From JACVRW01 sp963825345 (lineage in GTDB: Bacteria > Actinomycetota > Thermoleophilia > Solirubrobacterales > Thermoleophilaceae): a stretch of DNA of 64,000 bases. A program made the translations under genes and the position numbers. Positions within the stretch are counted from its first letter, which is position 1; each line of letters begins with the position of its first letter. The notes below the pieces were generated by a model. That model was not told the origin of the DNA and did no database searches. It worked only from the letters and a program-made list of their open reading frames with translations. The stretch lies in assembly GCA_963825345.1 (NCBI GenBank), contig CAWGSQ010000006.1:62001-126000 (forward strand), given 5' to 3'. Below are positions 50,344 through 58,464 of the stretch, piece after piece.

Positions 50344-50371
50344 ATCATATACCCATATCGGCATATGTCAA
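50344..50371 (-). promoter_or_regulatory. arsR promoter/operator
   Basis: Minus strand: TTGACA (50371-50366), 16-base gap, TATGAT (50349-50344), then GTG 7 bases later. The spacer carries repeated ATAT/CATAT half-sites arranged as CATATGCCGATATGGGTATA, a partly palindromic sequence likely bound by the ArsR protein. The promoter predicts a leaderless mRNA. Confidence 0.8.
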
Positions 50372-50432
50372 GTGGACATCCCAGCGGGCGTTCGTTTACG
50401 GTCGGCGTGTCAACCAAGGAACGGATCCCTCC

Positions 50433-51257
50433 ATGACCTCGAGCAGCGCCGATACAGAACTGAAGGCACGCCACCGCAAGATGTGGGCGTCGGGCGACTA
50501 CCCGTCGATGGTTGAGACGTTCCTGCTCCCCCTGGGGCCGCGGCTCGTCGACGCCGCCGGTATCGGCGAGGGCATGCGCGTCCTCGACGTGGCGGCGGGC
50601 ACCGGCAACGCCTCGATCGTGGCCGCGCAGCGCGGGGCGCAGGTGACCGCGAGCGACCTCACCCCCGAGCTGTTCGAAGCTGGGCGCGCCCGCGCGCAGT
50701 CAGAGGGCGTCGAGCTCGAGTGGGTCGAGGCCGACGCCGAGAACCTGCCGTTCGACGACGAGTCCTACGACGTCGTGATGTCCTCGATCGGCGCGATGTT
50801 CGCGCCGCACCACCAGGACGTGGCCGACGAGCTCGTGCGCGTCTGCCGGCCCGGAGGCACGATCGCCCTGCTGAGCTGGACGCCCGAGGGAATGATCGGG
50901 GCGCTCTTCCGCACCATGGGCCCGTTCGCGCCGCCGCCCCCGCCCGGCGCTCAGCCGCCGCCGCTCTGGGGAGGCGAGGACCACGTGCGCGAGCTGTTCG
51001 GGGACCGCGTCGAGTGGAGCACGATGGAGCGCGACAACCTGGAGATCACGGCCTTCGAGCATCCCCGCGACTACGGGGAGCACTTCAAGGGGCTCTACGG
51101 GCCGACGATCGTCGCCCGCGCGAACGCCGTCAAGAACGGCCAGGAAGCGGAGTTCGACGAGGCGCTTAACAAGTTCCCCGAGGAGTGGAATCGCGGCACG
51201 GAGGACGACGCGCGCTTCGAGCAGGAGTACCTGGTCAGCGTCGGCACCCGGGCCTAA
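50433..51257 (+). CDS. SAM-dependent class I methyltransferase
   Basis: 274 residues. Motif I VLDVAAGTGNASIVAA, then VTASDLTPELF, DAENLPFDDESYDVVMSSIGAMFAPHH and ELVRVCRPGGTIALLSW, the Methyltransf_11/25 set. Proline-rich FAPPPPPGAQPPPLWGG in the middle. Divergent from arsR. Substrate unknown. Confidence 0.9.
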   Translation: MTSSSADTELKARHRKMWASGDYPSMVETFLLPLGPRLVDAAGIGEGMRVLDVAAGTGNASIVAAQRGAQVTASDLTPELFEAGRARAQSEGVELEWVEADAENLPFDDESYDVVMSSIGAMFAPHHQDVADELVRVCRPGGTIALLSWTPEGMIGALFRTMGPFAPPPPPGAQPPPLWGGEDHVRELFGDRVEWSTMERDNLEITAFEHPRDYGEHFKGLYGPTIVARANAVKNGQEAEFDEALNKFPEEWNRGTEDDARFEQEYLVSVGTRA

Positions 51258-51281
51258 CGGTCCCGAGCCCGGGCGGGCGGC

Positions 51282-51575
51282 TCAGGCGCGGTCCGAGGCG
51301 GTCGCGGGGTTGTCCCGCGCCCACTTCGCGATCTTGTCGGAGCCGGAGATGACCTCTTCGTCGTCGGTCACGAGGACGGGCACCATGTTCTGGCCGCTCA
51401 CCTTTCGCACCTTGCGGCGGGTCGGGTTAAGAGCGTCGCCCAGGATGCCGAGGCCGTAGGCCTTCTCGACCTCCGGGTCCCAGCCCGCGTCCTTCAGGGC
51501 CTCATGGGCATTGCGACACGGGTGGCCGCCGGGACGCGGCGAGCGGAAGGTTCCCCAGCACACGTAGAGCTTCAT
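51282..51575 (-). CDS. Thioredoxin-fold protein (GST N-terminal-like)
   Basis: 97 residues: MKLYVCWGTF, NMVPVLVTDDEEVISGSDKIAKWARDN show the cis-Pro and C-terminal helix of a glutathione-S-transferase N-domain or glutaredoxin-like fold. Cys6 replaces the usual CxxC and a second Cys (HPCRNAH) follows. Last gene of the fbp iron-uptake operon, 11 bases after fbpC. Confidence 0.8.
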   Translation of the reverse strand: MKLYVCWGTFRSPRPGGHPCRNAHEALKDAGWDPEVEKAYGLGILGDALNPTRRKVRKVSGQNMVPVLVTDDEEVISGSDKIAKWARDNPATASDRA

Positions 51576-51586
51576 GGCTCGGGACC

Positions 51587-52612
51587 CTAATCGACCAGCG
51601 CCGTGACGGCTGCCGGCGCCGGCCGCACGAACACGCTGTCGCCCACCTCGTGAAGCTCGAGCGAGGGCAGCTGCACCAGCAGCGTCTTGCCGCCCTCGTG
51701 GCGCAGGCGGTAGAGCACGTCGTGGCCGCGGAACTCGCGGGCGACCACCTCGGCGTTTCCGTTGCCGTCCGCGCGCAGCTCGAGCTGCTCGGGGCGGACC
51801 GCCACCTGCACCGAGCCGCTCGCCGGCGCGCGCAGGTCGAAGACGCCGAGCTCGGTCTCGACTCCCCCGCCGCGGGCAACGCCCGAGAGCACGTTCACCT
51901 CGCCCACGAACTGGGCCGCCCAGCGCGTGGCGGGCTCGCCGTACACCTCCACCGGCGGGCCGACCTGGACGATCTCGCCGTCGCGCATCACGGCCACGCG
52001 GTCGGCGAGCGAAAGCGCCTCCTCCTGGTCGTGGGTCACGAGCAGGGCGGTGGCCTCCGCGTCGCGGAGGATCAGCTCAACCTCGCGCCGCAGCCCGCCG
52101 CGCAGCGTCGCGTCGAGGCTCGAGAACGGCTCGTCGAGCAGCACCAGCTCGGGCTCCGGGGCCATCGCCCTCGCGAGCGCCACGCGCTGGCGCTCGCCGC
52201 CCGAGAGCTCGTGAACGTCGCAGCGCGCCTTGTGCTGGAGGCCCACCAGCTCGAGCGTCCGGCGGGTGAGGGCCTCGCGCTCCTCGCGCGGCCGGCTCGT
52301 GAGCCCAAACGCCACGTTGCCCTCCACGCTCAGGTGCGGGAACAGCGCATAGTCCTGGAAGACCATGCCCACGCGCCGCTTCTCCGGCGGGATGGTGCGG
52401 CCGGGGCCGGCCACGACCTCGTCCGAGACCACGACACAGCCCGCATCGGGCTGCTCGAATCCGGCGATCACCCGCAGCAGCGTCGTCTTGCCGCAGCCCG
52501 ACGGCCCGAGCACCGCCATCAGCTCGCCGCGCTCGATCTCGAGGTTCAGTTCCCGAACGGCCTCGATCGCGCCGAACGACTTCGAGAGGCCGCGCACCCG
52601 CACGTGGCTCAT
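51587..52612 (-). CDS. fbpC: Ferric iron ABC transporter ATPase FbpC-like
   Basis: 341 residues. Walker A LGPSGCGKTTLLRVIAGF, signature LSGGERQRVALARAMA, Walker B LVLLDEPFSSLDA, and a C-terminal TOBE-type domain (VEVYGEPATRWAAQFVGEVNVLSG). ATG overlaps the fbpB stop. Powers Fe(III) uptake with FbpA and FbpB, though the permease gene is frameshifted. Confidence 0.92.
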   Translation of the reverse strand: MSHVRVRGLSKSFGAIEAVRELNLEIERGELMAVLGPSGCGKTTLLRVIAGFEQPDAGCVVVSDEVVAGPGRTIPPEKRRVGMVFQDYALFPHLSVEGNVAFGLTSRPREEREALTRRTLELVGLQHKARCDVHELSGGERQRVALARAMAPEPELVLLDEPFSSLDATLRGGLRREVELILRDAEATALLVTHDQEEALSLADRVAVMRDGEIVQVGPPVEVYGEPATRWAAQFVGEVNVLSGVARGGGVETELGVFDLRAPASGSVQVAVRPEQLELRADGNGNAEVVAREFRGHDVLYRLRHEGGKTLLVQLPSLELHEVGDSVFVRPAPAAVTALVD

Positions 52613-54268
52613 ACCGGCGCCACCTCCCGCTCGTCGACCCAGGCCGGCGCCGCGGGCGACGCCTCCATCTCACTACTCCCGGCGCGCCCGGACAGCCTGA
52701 TCATCAGCGCGACCGGCAGTAGGCCCACGAGCACGATCAGAAGCGCGGGCAGGGCGGCCGTCCTGAAGAGCGACTCGGTGGTGGCCTGCCAGACCGCGAT
52801 GGCGAGCGTGTCGCCGCCGAGCGGGCGCAGAAGGAGCGTGGCCGGCAGCTCCTTCATCACCTCGACGAACACGAGCAGTGCGGCGGTGACGAGGCCGGTG
52901 CGGAGCAGCGGCACGTGCACGCGCGCGAGCACGTCGAGGCGGTCGGCCCCGAGTCCACGCGCGGCGTCGTCGAGCTGGCGCGGGATGCGCAGCAGGCTGG
53001 CCTCGATCGCGCCCCAGGCAAGGGCGAGGAAGCGAACGACGTAGGCGTAGAAGAGTCCGATCACCGTGCCCGTCAGCAGTAGTCCCGTGCCCGCAACTCC
53101 GTCGATGCGCTGCTCGAGCCAGCCGAGCGGCACTATCACCGCCACGGCCACAACGGAGCCCGGCAGGCCGTATCCGATCGTAGCGGTGCGCGCCGCGACG
53201 GCGGCGCTCCTGGAGGCGCTGGCGCGCACTCCATAGGCGAGCAGCAGAGCCGCGACCGGCACCAGCAGCGCGCTCATCCCGGCGAGCATGACGCTGTTGC
53301 GCGTGGAGGTGGCGAACTCGGGGGCGAGCAGGCCATCCCTGATCGACTCCACCGACCATATGCCGAGCTGCGCGAGCGGGGCGCCCACCACCGCCCCGAC
53401 GAGCGTGAGTGGCACGATCACCGCGCCCACCGCCGCGAGCCCGTGCAGGCGCACCGGCCGCACCACGTCGCCGCGCGCGGCAAGCTGGGCGTGCCGCGCG
53501 CGCCCGCGCGCCAGGCGCTCGAGCACCAGAAGCGTGAGCGTGACCGACACGAGCAGCATGGCGAGCTGCATGGCCGCGTCGCGGTCGAACGCGTTGAACC
53601 AGACGCGGTAGATCGCATCCGTGAAGGTGCGCACGCCGAGCAGGTTGACCGTGCCGAAGTCGGCCAGCGCCTCCATCAGAGCGAGCGCGACGCCGCCTAG
53701 GATCGCCGGGCGCGCGAGCGGAAGGCCCACGCGCAGGATCGCCCGGCGGCGCGAGAGCCCGAGCCCGCGCGCGGCCTCGATCAGCGTGCGCGACTGGCTC
53801 AGGAACGCCGCGCGCGCCAGCAGGTAGACGTACGGGTACAGGACCAGCGTGAAGATGCAGACCGCCCCGAGCGTGGAGCGGATGCCGGGCAGGTCGAGCC
53901 CGAGCGCGAAGAGCGTGAACACGTAGCCCGGCATCGCGAGCGGCAGCACGAGCGCCCATTCGATCCAGCGCCGGCCCGGGAACTCGAAGAAGGAGACGAG
54001 CGCGGCGAGGCTGGTGCCGAGCAGAAACGTGCCCGCCCCCACGCCGAGCAAGCAGGAGGGCCGTGGCCTCGACCGCCTCGGGCAGGAGGCCCGAGAAGCG
54101 CGCGAGCGCGCCGGGGGCGACGATGAACGAGAGCGGCAGGCCGACGAGCGGCCCCGCCACGAGCAGCGCGCAGAGGACCGTGCCGATGGCGAAGCCATCG
54201 AGGCGTTTGCGCCGTTGGGCAAGCGCCGGGCTCTGCCCGGCGCGCCGCCCTGCCTTTCTCAGTCCCAA
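52609..54268 (-). pseudogene. fbpB: Ferric iron ABC transporter permease FbpB, interrupted by one frameshift
   Basis: Double-length permease expected at about 552 residues. The N-terminus reads MGLRKAGRRAGQSPALAQRRKRLDGFAIGTVLCALLVAGPLVGLPLSFIVAPG in one frame. At 54050-54051 it must shift to continue GVGAGTFLLGTSLAALVSFFEFPGRRWIEWALVLPLAMPGYVF in another. The span of 1660 bases is one over a multiple of three. Dropping one A of the pair (one T on the coding strand) restores LLLLGVGAGT. Two BPD_transp halves follow, with EAA loops EAARGLGLSRRRAILRVGLPLARPAI and DAARGLGADRLDVLARVHVPLL. Start is TTG 54268 or CTG 54262 (CTGA overlap). Real mutation or assembly error cannot be decided here. Confidence 0.85.
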
Positions 54269-55275
54269 CCGACCTCGTCCATCAGGTTGAGCGCCTCCGT
54301 TAGGTGCGCGCCGGCGCCGTCCACGTCGATCGGGTCCTGCTTGAAGTCGCCGAACTGGGCGATCTCAGGAGACGGCCGCGCTCCCTCCACCACCGGGAAC
54401 TCGTGGTTGTTCTGGGCGAACACCTCCTGCTGCTTCGGCTCCAGCAGGAACTCGATCAGCTCGCGGGCGGCCTCCTTGTGATCGCTGCCACGCACGACGC
54501 CGAGGCCCGAGAGGTTCACGTGCGTGCCGCGCCCCTCTTGGTCGGCCCACTCGAGCGTCACGGGGAAGTCGGGGTCCTCCTCGAGCTCGCGGCCGAGGTA
54601 GTAGGAGTTGGTGAGGCCCACGTCGCAGTCGCCGTCCGCGATCGCGTCCAGAACGTCCGTGTCCGAGCCGAGGATGTCCGGGTCGTTCGCCATCCAGCGG
54701 CGCAGCATGCGCTCGGTGGCCGCGCGCCCGTCCTTCGCGAGCCTGTCCGCGACGAACGACGTGTTGTACTCGCTCGTCCCCGAGCGCAGGCAGAGGCGGC
54801 CCTTCCACTTCGGGTCGCCGAGGCCCTCGTAGGTGGTCACCTCGCCGGCCTTCACACGCTCCGTCGAGCGCATGATCGTCCGGGCGCGCAGCGTGAGGCC
54901 GTACCAGGTGCCGTCCGGATCGCTCACGTCGGGGGCGGCGTCGCCGATCTTGACCGGCTCGAGCAGGCCGGCCTCCTTGGCGCGCCAGAGGTTTGCGGCG
55001 TCGACCGTGATCAGCACGTCGGCGGGCGTGTTGTCGCCCTCGGTCTTGAGCCGCTCGTAGAGCTCCGAAGCGTCTCCGCCGCGCAGACGCAGGTCGGTGC
55101 CCGTCTCCTTGGCGAAGCGCTCGAACGGCTCCTCCTCGCCGTAGTGCGAGCGGGCGGAGTAGACAACCAGCTCGTCCGAGGAAGACCCCGACGTGGCCAC
55201 GATCACGCCCACGAAGGCGAACAGCACCAGGGTGGCGCCGCCGATGAGGAGAGCGAGCAGCTTGCGACGGGACAT
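54259..55275 (-). CDS. fbpA: Ferric iron ABC transporter substrate-binding protein FbpA-like
   Basis: 338 residues. Membrane anchor or signal (LLALLIGGATLVLFAFVGVIVATSG) without lipobox. ELVVYSARSHYGEEEPFERFAKETG opens the periplasmic-binding fold; GLTNSYYLGRE holds the tandem tyrosines that bind Fe(III). AQNNHEFPVVEG ends it. Lies 3 bases from the upstream lipoprotein gene. Confidence 0.92.
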   Translation of the reverse strand: MSRRKLLALLIGGATLVLFAFVGVIVATSGSSSDELVVYSARSHYGEEEPFERFAKETGTDLRLRGGDASELYERLKTEGDNTPADVLITVDAANLWRAKEAGLLEPVKIGDAAPDVSDPDGTWYGLTLRARTIMRSTERVKAGEVTTYEGLGDPKWKGRLCLRSGTSEYNTSFVADRLAKDGRAATERMLRRWMANDPDILGSDTDVLDAIADGDCDVGLTNSYYLGRELEEDPDFPVTLEWADQEGRGTHVNLSGLGVVRGSDHKEAARELIEFLLEPKQQEVFAQNNHEFPVVEGARPSPEIAQFGDFKQDPIDVDGAGAHLTEALNLMDEVGWD

Positions 55276-55278
55276 GGC

Positions 55279-55476
55279 CTACGGGTTGGTTGTGGTTCCG
55301 GTGGTCTCGGGCGTGGTCTCGCCGGTCGTCTCGGTGCCCGTGCCCGTAGCCTCGGTGCCCGTGCCGCCCTCGAACTGCACCTCACCCGAGCGGTCCTCGC
55401 CGCAGGCCGCGACGCCAATTGCAGCGCCGGTTCCGAGGGTGGCCGCGATCACCACTGTGGCCGTCTTTCGCATCAT
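55279..55476 (-). CDS. Small Thr-rich lipoprotein heading the fbp operon
   Basis: 65 residues from ATG 55476 (67 from 55482). Signal with lipobox GVAAC, then an acidic, Thr/Gly-rich low-complexity tail (GTGTEATGTGTETTGETTPETTGTTTNP). No fold expected. TACCCT 7 bases before ATG 55476 supports that start. First gene of the fbp operon and directly downstream of the iron box. Confidence 0.8.
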   Translation of the reverse strand: MMRKTATVVIAATLGTGAAIGVAACGEDRSGEVQFEGGTGTEATGTGTETTGETTPETTGTTTNP

Positions 55477-55481
55477 GCGCA

Positions 55482-55496
55482 TTAGGGTAGCCTAAC
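55482..55496. promoter_or_regulatory. DtxR/IdeR-like iron box between fbp operon and sufB
   Basis: Minus strand GTTAGGCTACCCTAA agrees with the consensus half GTTAGGCTAACCTAA at 14 of 15 positions. It overlaps the TACCCT -10 of the lipoprotein-fbp operon and lies 52 bases before the sufB ATG. An iron-loaded DtxR-type repressor would shut off fbp; effect on sufB is possible. Confidence 0.82.
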
Positions 55497-55547
55497 TCCG
55501 ACCCCGTGAGTCTGGAAAGCCTCCCCGCGCGCTATCCTCAAGCGTGT

Positions 55548-56948
55548 ATGGCAGCCACTGACAAGACCCGTGTCCAGAAGCCCAGCCCAATCAAGGAGAA
55601 CGAGCAGGGCCAGCTCGTCGCCAAGAAGGGGATCTCCCGCGATGTGATCGCGGAGCTCTCCAAGATCAAGGGCGAGCCGGAGTGGATGCGCGAGAAGCGG
55701 ATCAAGTCCTACGAGATCTTCGAGCGCAAGCCGATCCCGACCTGGGGCGTCGACCTCTCGGACCTCGACCTGTCCGAGCTGGTGCTCTACTCCCCGCCCG
55801 AGGCCGGGCGCTACGACAGCTGGGACGACGTTCCCGACGAGCAGAAGGACACCTTCGAGAAGCTCGGCATCCCGCAGGCCGAGCGCGAGCACCTCGCCGG
55901 CGTGGTCGGCGTGTGGCGCCAGGAGCCCTTCTACGAGGGCCTCAAGCAGGAGTACGCGGACCAGGGAATCATCTTCTGCGCCATGGACACGGCGGTCACC
56001 GAGCACGAGGACCTCGTGCGTGAGTACTTCATGAACAAGTGCGTGCCGCCGCAGGACAACAAGTTCTCGGCGCTGCACGGCGCGGTCTGGTCAGGCGGCT
56101 CGTTCCTCTACGTGCCGAAGGACGTGAAGGTCGACCTTCCGCTCCAGGCCTACTTCCGCATGGAGGGTGCCAACGAGGGCACCTTCGAGCACACGCTGAT
56201 CATCGCCGACTCGGGCTCCGAGGTGAACTACATCGAGGGCTGCACCGCGCAGACCTACTCGGTCAACTCGATGCACTCCGCGGTCGTCGAGATCTTCGTC
56301 AAGGAGGGCGCGAAGGCCCGCTACACGACCGTGCAGAACTGGTCGAAGGACGTGTTCAACCTGAACACGAAGCGGGCGATCGTCGAGGCCAACGGCACCG
56401 TCGAGTGGGTGGGCGGCTCCATGGGCGCCAAGAAGGTCATGCTCTACCCCGGCTCGTTCCTGATCGGCGAGGGCGCCCGCGCGGACCATCTCAACGTGGG
56501 CGTCGCCTCCGGCGACGTGTGGAAGGACACCGGCGCGAAGGTCGTGCACCTGGCGCCCAACACCACCTCCAACATCCTCGCCAAGTCGATCTCCAAGGAC
56601 GGTGGGATCATGGGCTACCGCGGCCTCGTCCGCATGGGCCACAACTCGCAGGGCTCGAAGGCCCACGTGCAGTGTGACGGCCTGATGATGGACGACCGCT
56701 CGCGCTCGGACACCTGGCCCGACATCCAGATCCAGAACCCGCACGTGACCGTGGCCCACGAGGCCGTGGTCGGCAAGATCTCCGACGAGCAGCTCTTCTA
56801 CCTCCAGTCGCGCGGCCTCTCCGAGGAGGAGGCGGCCGCGATGATCGTGAACGGCTTCATCGAGCCGGTCACGAAGGAGCTGCCGATGGAGTACGCCGTC
56901 GAGCTGAATCGCCTGATCCAGCTCGAAATGGTCGACTCGATCGGCTAG
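55548..56948 (+). CDS. sufB: Fe-S assembly scaffold protein SufB, separated from the suf operon
   Basis: 466 residues. MREKRIKSYEIF, LHGAVWSGGSFLYVPKDVKVDLPLQAYFRMEGANEGTFEHTLIIADSGSEVNYIEGCTAQTY, SLHSAVVE-like MHSAVVEIF and HNSQGSKAHVQCDGLMMDDRSRSDTWPDIQIQNP are SufB signatures; ESEQ-type helix end LFYLQSRGLSEEEA. Divergent from the fbp operon across a 72-base gap with an iron box. TATCCT lies 9 bases before the ATG. Why it left Rrf2-sufCDSU is unknown. Confidence 0.96.
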   Translation: MAATDKTRVQKPSPIKENEQGQLVAKKGISRDVIAELSKIKGEPEWMREKRIKSYEIFERKPIPTWGVDLSDLDLSELVLYSPPEAGRYDSWDDVPDEQKDTFEKLGIPQAEREHLAGVVGVWRQEPFYEGLKQEYADQGIIFCAMDTAVTEHEDLVREYFMNKCVPPQDNKFSALHGAVWSGGSFLYVPKDVKVDLPLQAYFRMEGANEGTFEHTLIIADSGSEVNYIEGCTAQTYSVNSMHSAVVEIFVKEGAKARYTTVQNWSKDVFNLNTKRAIVEANGTVEWVGGSMGAKKVMLYPGSFLIGEGARADHLNVGVASGDVWKDTGAKVVHLAPNTTSNILAKSISKDGGIMGYRGLVRMGHNSQGSKAHVQCDGLMMDDRSRSDTWPDIQIQNPHVTVAHEAVVGKISDEQLFYLQSRGLSEEEAAAMIVNGFIEPVTKELPMEYAVELNRLIQLEMVDSIG

Positions 56949-57004
56949 TAAAAACTGCGCACCGAGGGTTGCCCTCACGCGCGGGCGCGCCGTAGCGTTC
57001 GCGC

Positions 57005-57649
57005 ATGAGAAAAACTCTCGTAGTGCTACTCGCCGCGTCCGCCGTGCTAGTGCCGGCGGCGACGGCCCAGGCCGCCGAACCGATCCTGTTCGTTCACGGG
57101 TGGAACTCGAGCGGCTCTGTCTGGAACACCATGATCAGCCGCTTCCAGGCTGACGGGTTCACCAACCTCAACAACTGGTCGTACAACACGGGGCAGTCGA
57201 ACAAGACGACCGCCAGCCAGATCGCGACCAAGGTGAGCCAGATCCGCGCCGCCACCGGTGCCGCAAAGGTCGACATCATCACCCACTCCATGGGCGGGCT
57301 CTCGTCGCGCTGGTACGTGAAGTTCCTGGGCGGCACGAGCTCCGTCGACGAGTGGGTATCGCTAGGCGGGCCGAATCACGGCACGAACCTCGCGAACCTG
57401 TGCTTCTGGCAGACCTCGTGCATCGAGATGCGGGCCGGATCCTCGTTCCTGTCGCAGCTGAACAGCGGCGACGAGACGCCCGGTGACGTCCGCTACGGCA
57501 CCTGGTGGTCGCCCTGCGACGAGGTGATCAATCCCGACTCGAGCATCCGGCTCACCGGGGCCACTAACACGCAGACCGCGTGCATCTCGCACTCGAGCTA
57601 CTACAGCAACTCGACGGTCTACGGGCAGGTGCGCAACTTCGTGCGCTGA
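57005..57649 (+). CDS. Secreted lipase (LipA/class 2-like alpha/beta hydrolase)
   Basis: 214 residues. Signal peptide MRKTLVVLLAASAVLVPAATAQAA. Oxyanion-region ILFVHGWNSSGSVWNTM, nucleophile Ser in ITHSMGGLSS (H-S-M-G-G), Asp in CDEVINPDSS and His in ISHSSYY. Small like Bacillus LipA. TAGCGT lies 6 bases before ATG 57005, a leaderless-type start. Followed by a terminator hairpin. Confidence 0.9.
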   Translation: MRKTLVVLLAASAVLVPAATAQAAEPILFVHGWNSSGSVWNTMISRFQADGFTNLNNWSYNTGQSNKTTASQIATKVSQIRAATGAAKVDIITHSMGGLSSRWYVKFLGGTSSVDEWVSLGGPNHGTNLANLCFWQTSCIEMRAGSSFLSQLNSGDETPGDVRYGTWWSPCDEVINPDSSIRLTGATNTQTACISHSSYYSNSTVYGQVRNFVR

Positions 57650-57661
57650 CGCAAGAACGGC

Positions 57662-57688
57662 GGGGAGCCTCAACCCCGGAGGCTCCCC
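57662..57688. terminator. Hairpin after the lipase gene
   Basis: GGGGAGCCT (57662-57670) pairs with AGGCTCCCC (57680-57688) around a 9-base loop. It begins 12 bases after the stop and has no T-run. Probably a terminator or mRNA end. Confidence 0.7.
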
Positions 57689-57705
57689 TGCCGATCCCCT
57701 TGGGG

Positions 57706-58404
57706 ATGAGCGTGAACGACCTCGTGCTCGTCCAGGGGATGCGTGACACCAAGCTCGCGCTCAGCCGCTGGAACGAGAACCCCCTTGCCGTGCTCCGCCC
57801 CTGGGCCGTGCTCAGCACCCTGATCGCGATCGGGTTGCTGATGGCGGTCTACTTGGTGGCGACGCTCACGCCGCCCGACCCCACGTTCTACGAGATCCCG
57901 GGCGTCACGCGCGACGCCACCCTCACCGACTACGGGCATGTGCTGTTCCGCAACTCGCTCGTGCTGGCGCTGCACGCGCTCGCGTGTGTGGCGGGCTTCA
58001 TGGCGGGCAGCTCGCTGCCGCTGTCGGCGGCGAACCGGACCGGAGTGTCGAGGTGGGTCCACGAGAAGGCCGGGCCGCTTGCGATCGGCTTCGTGGTATG
58101 CGCCACGCTCTTCTCGCTGGGCACGCAGGCATTCGTGATCGGCGGCACCGCCGCCTCGCTCGCCACCCAGCTCGGCAGCGGTCCGGGGCAGCTGATGCTG
58201 GCGATCGTGCCGCATGCCCTACCTGAGCTGATTGCGCTCTTCCTCCCGCTCGCGGCCTGGATGATCGCGAGCCGGCGGGGCCATTGGCACGAGCTCCTCG
58301 CCGCCACGTTCGTCACGGTGGGGCTCGCCGTGCCCGTGCTGCTCGCCGCCGCGGCGGTCGAGACCTGGGTCACGCCGCTGCTGCTGATGGACATCGCGTC
58401 CTGA
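57706..58404 (+). CDS. SpoIIM/DUF95-family membrane protein
   Basis: 232 residues with about five membrane helices. HALPELIALFLPLAAWMIAS and VLLAAAAVETWVTPLLL match the SpoIIM/DUF95 signature, in which a Glu precedes the last T-P. Non-sporulating bacteria have many such paralogs of unknown role. ATG at 57706 sits just after an ATCCCC/GGGGAT repeat. Confidence 0.8.
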   Translation: MSVNDLVLVQGMRDTKLALSRWNENPLAVLRPWAVLSTLIAIGLLMAVYLVATLTPPDPTFYEIPGVTRDATLTDYGHVLFRNSLVLALHALACVAGFMAGSSLPLSAANRTGVSRWVHEKAGPLAIGFVVCATLFSLGTQAFVIGGTAASLATQLGSGPGQLMLAIVPHALPELIALFLPLAAWMIASRRGHWHELLAATFVTVGLAVPVLLAAAAVETWVTPLLLMDIAS

Positions 58405-58409
58405 ACGCA

Positions 58410-58437
58410 AACGGGGCGGCCCGAAGGCCGCCCCGTT
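58410..58437. terminator. Strong hairpin between convergent genes
   Basis: AACGGGGCGGCC pairs perfectly with GGCCGCCCCGTT over 12 bases around a CGAA tetraloop. It starts 5 bases after the SpoIIM-like stop and serves both that gene and the convergent secreted-protein gene (58465). Confidence 0.88.
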
Positions 58438-58464
58438 GGATACGACTTCCGCGCTAGGCGGTCG

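Noticed and set aside
57694..57707. ATCCCC/GGGGAT repeat before the SpoIIM-like gene as an operator
   Set aside because: Only six-base arms with a two-base spacer and no nearby regulator; GGGG is probably part of the ribosome-binding site.
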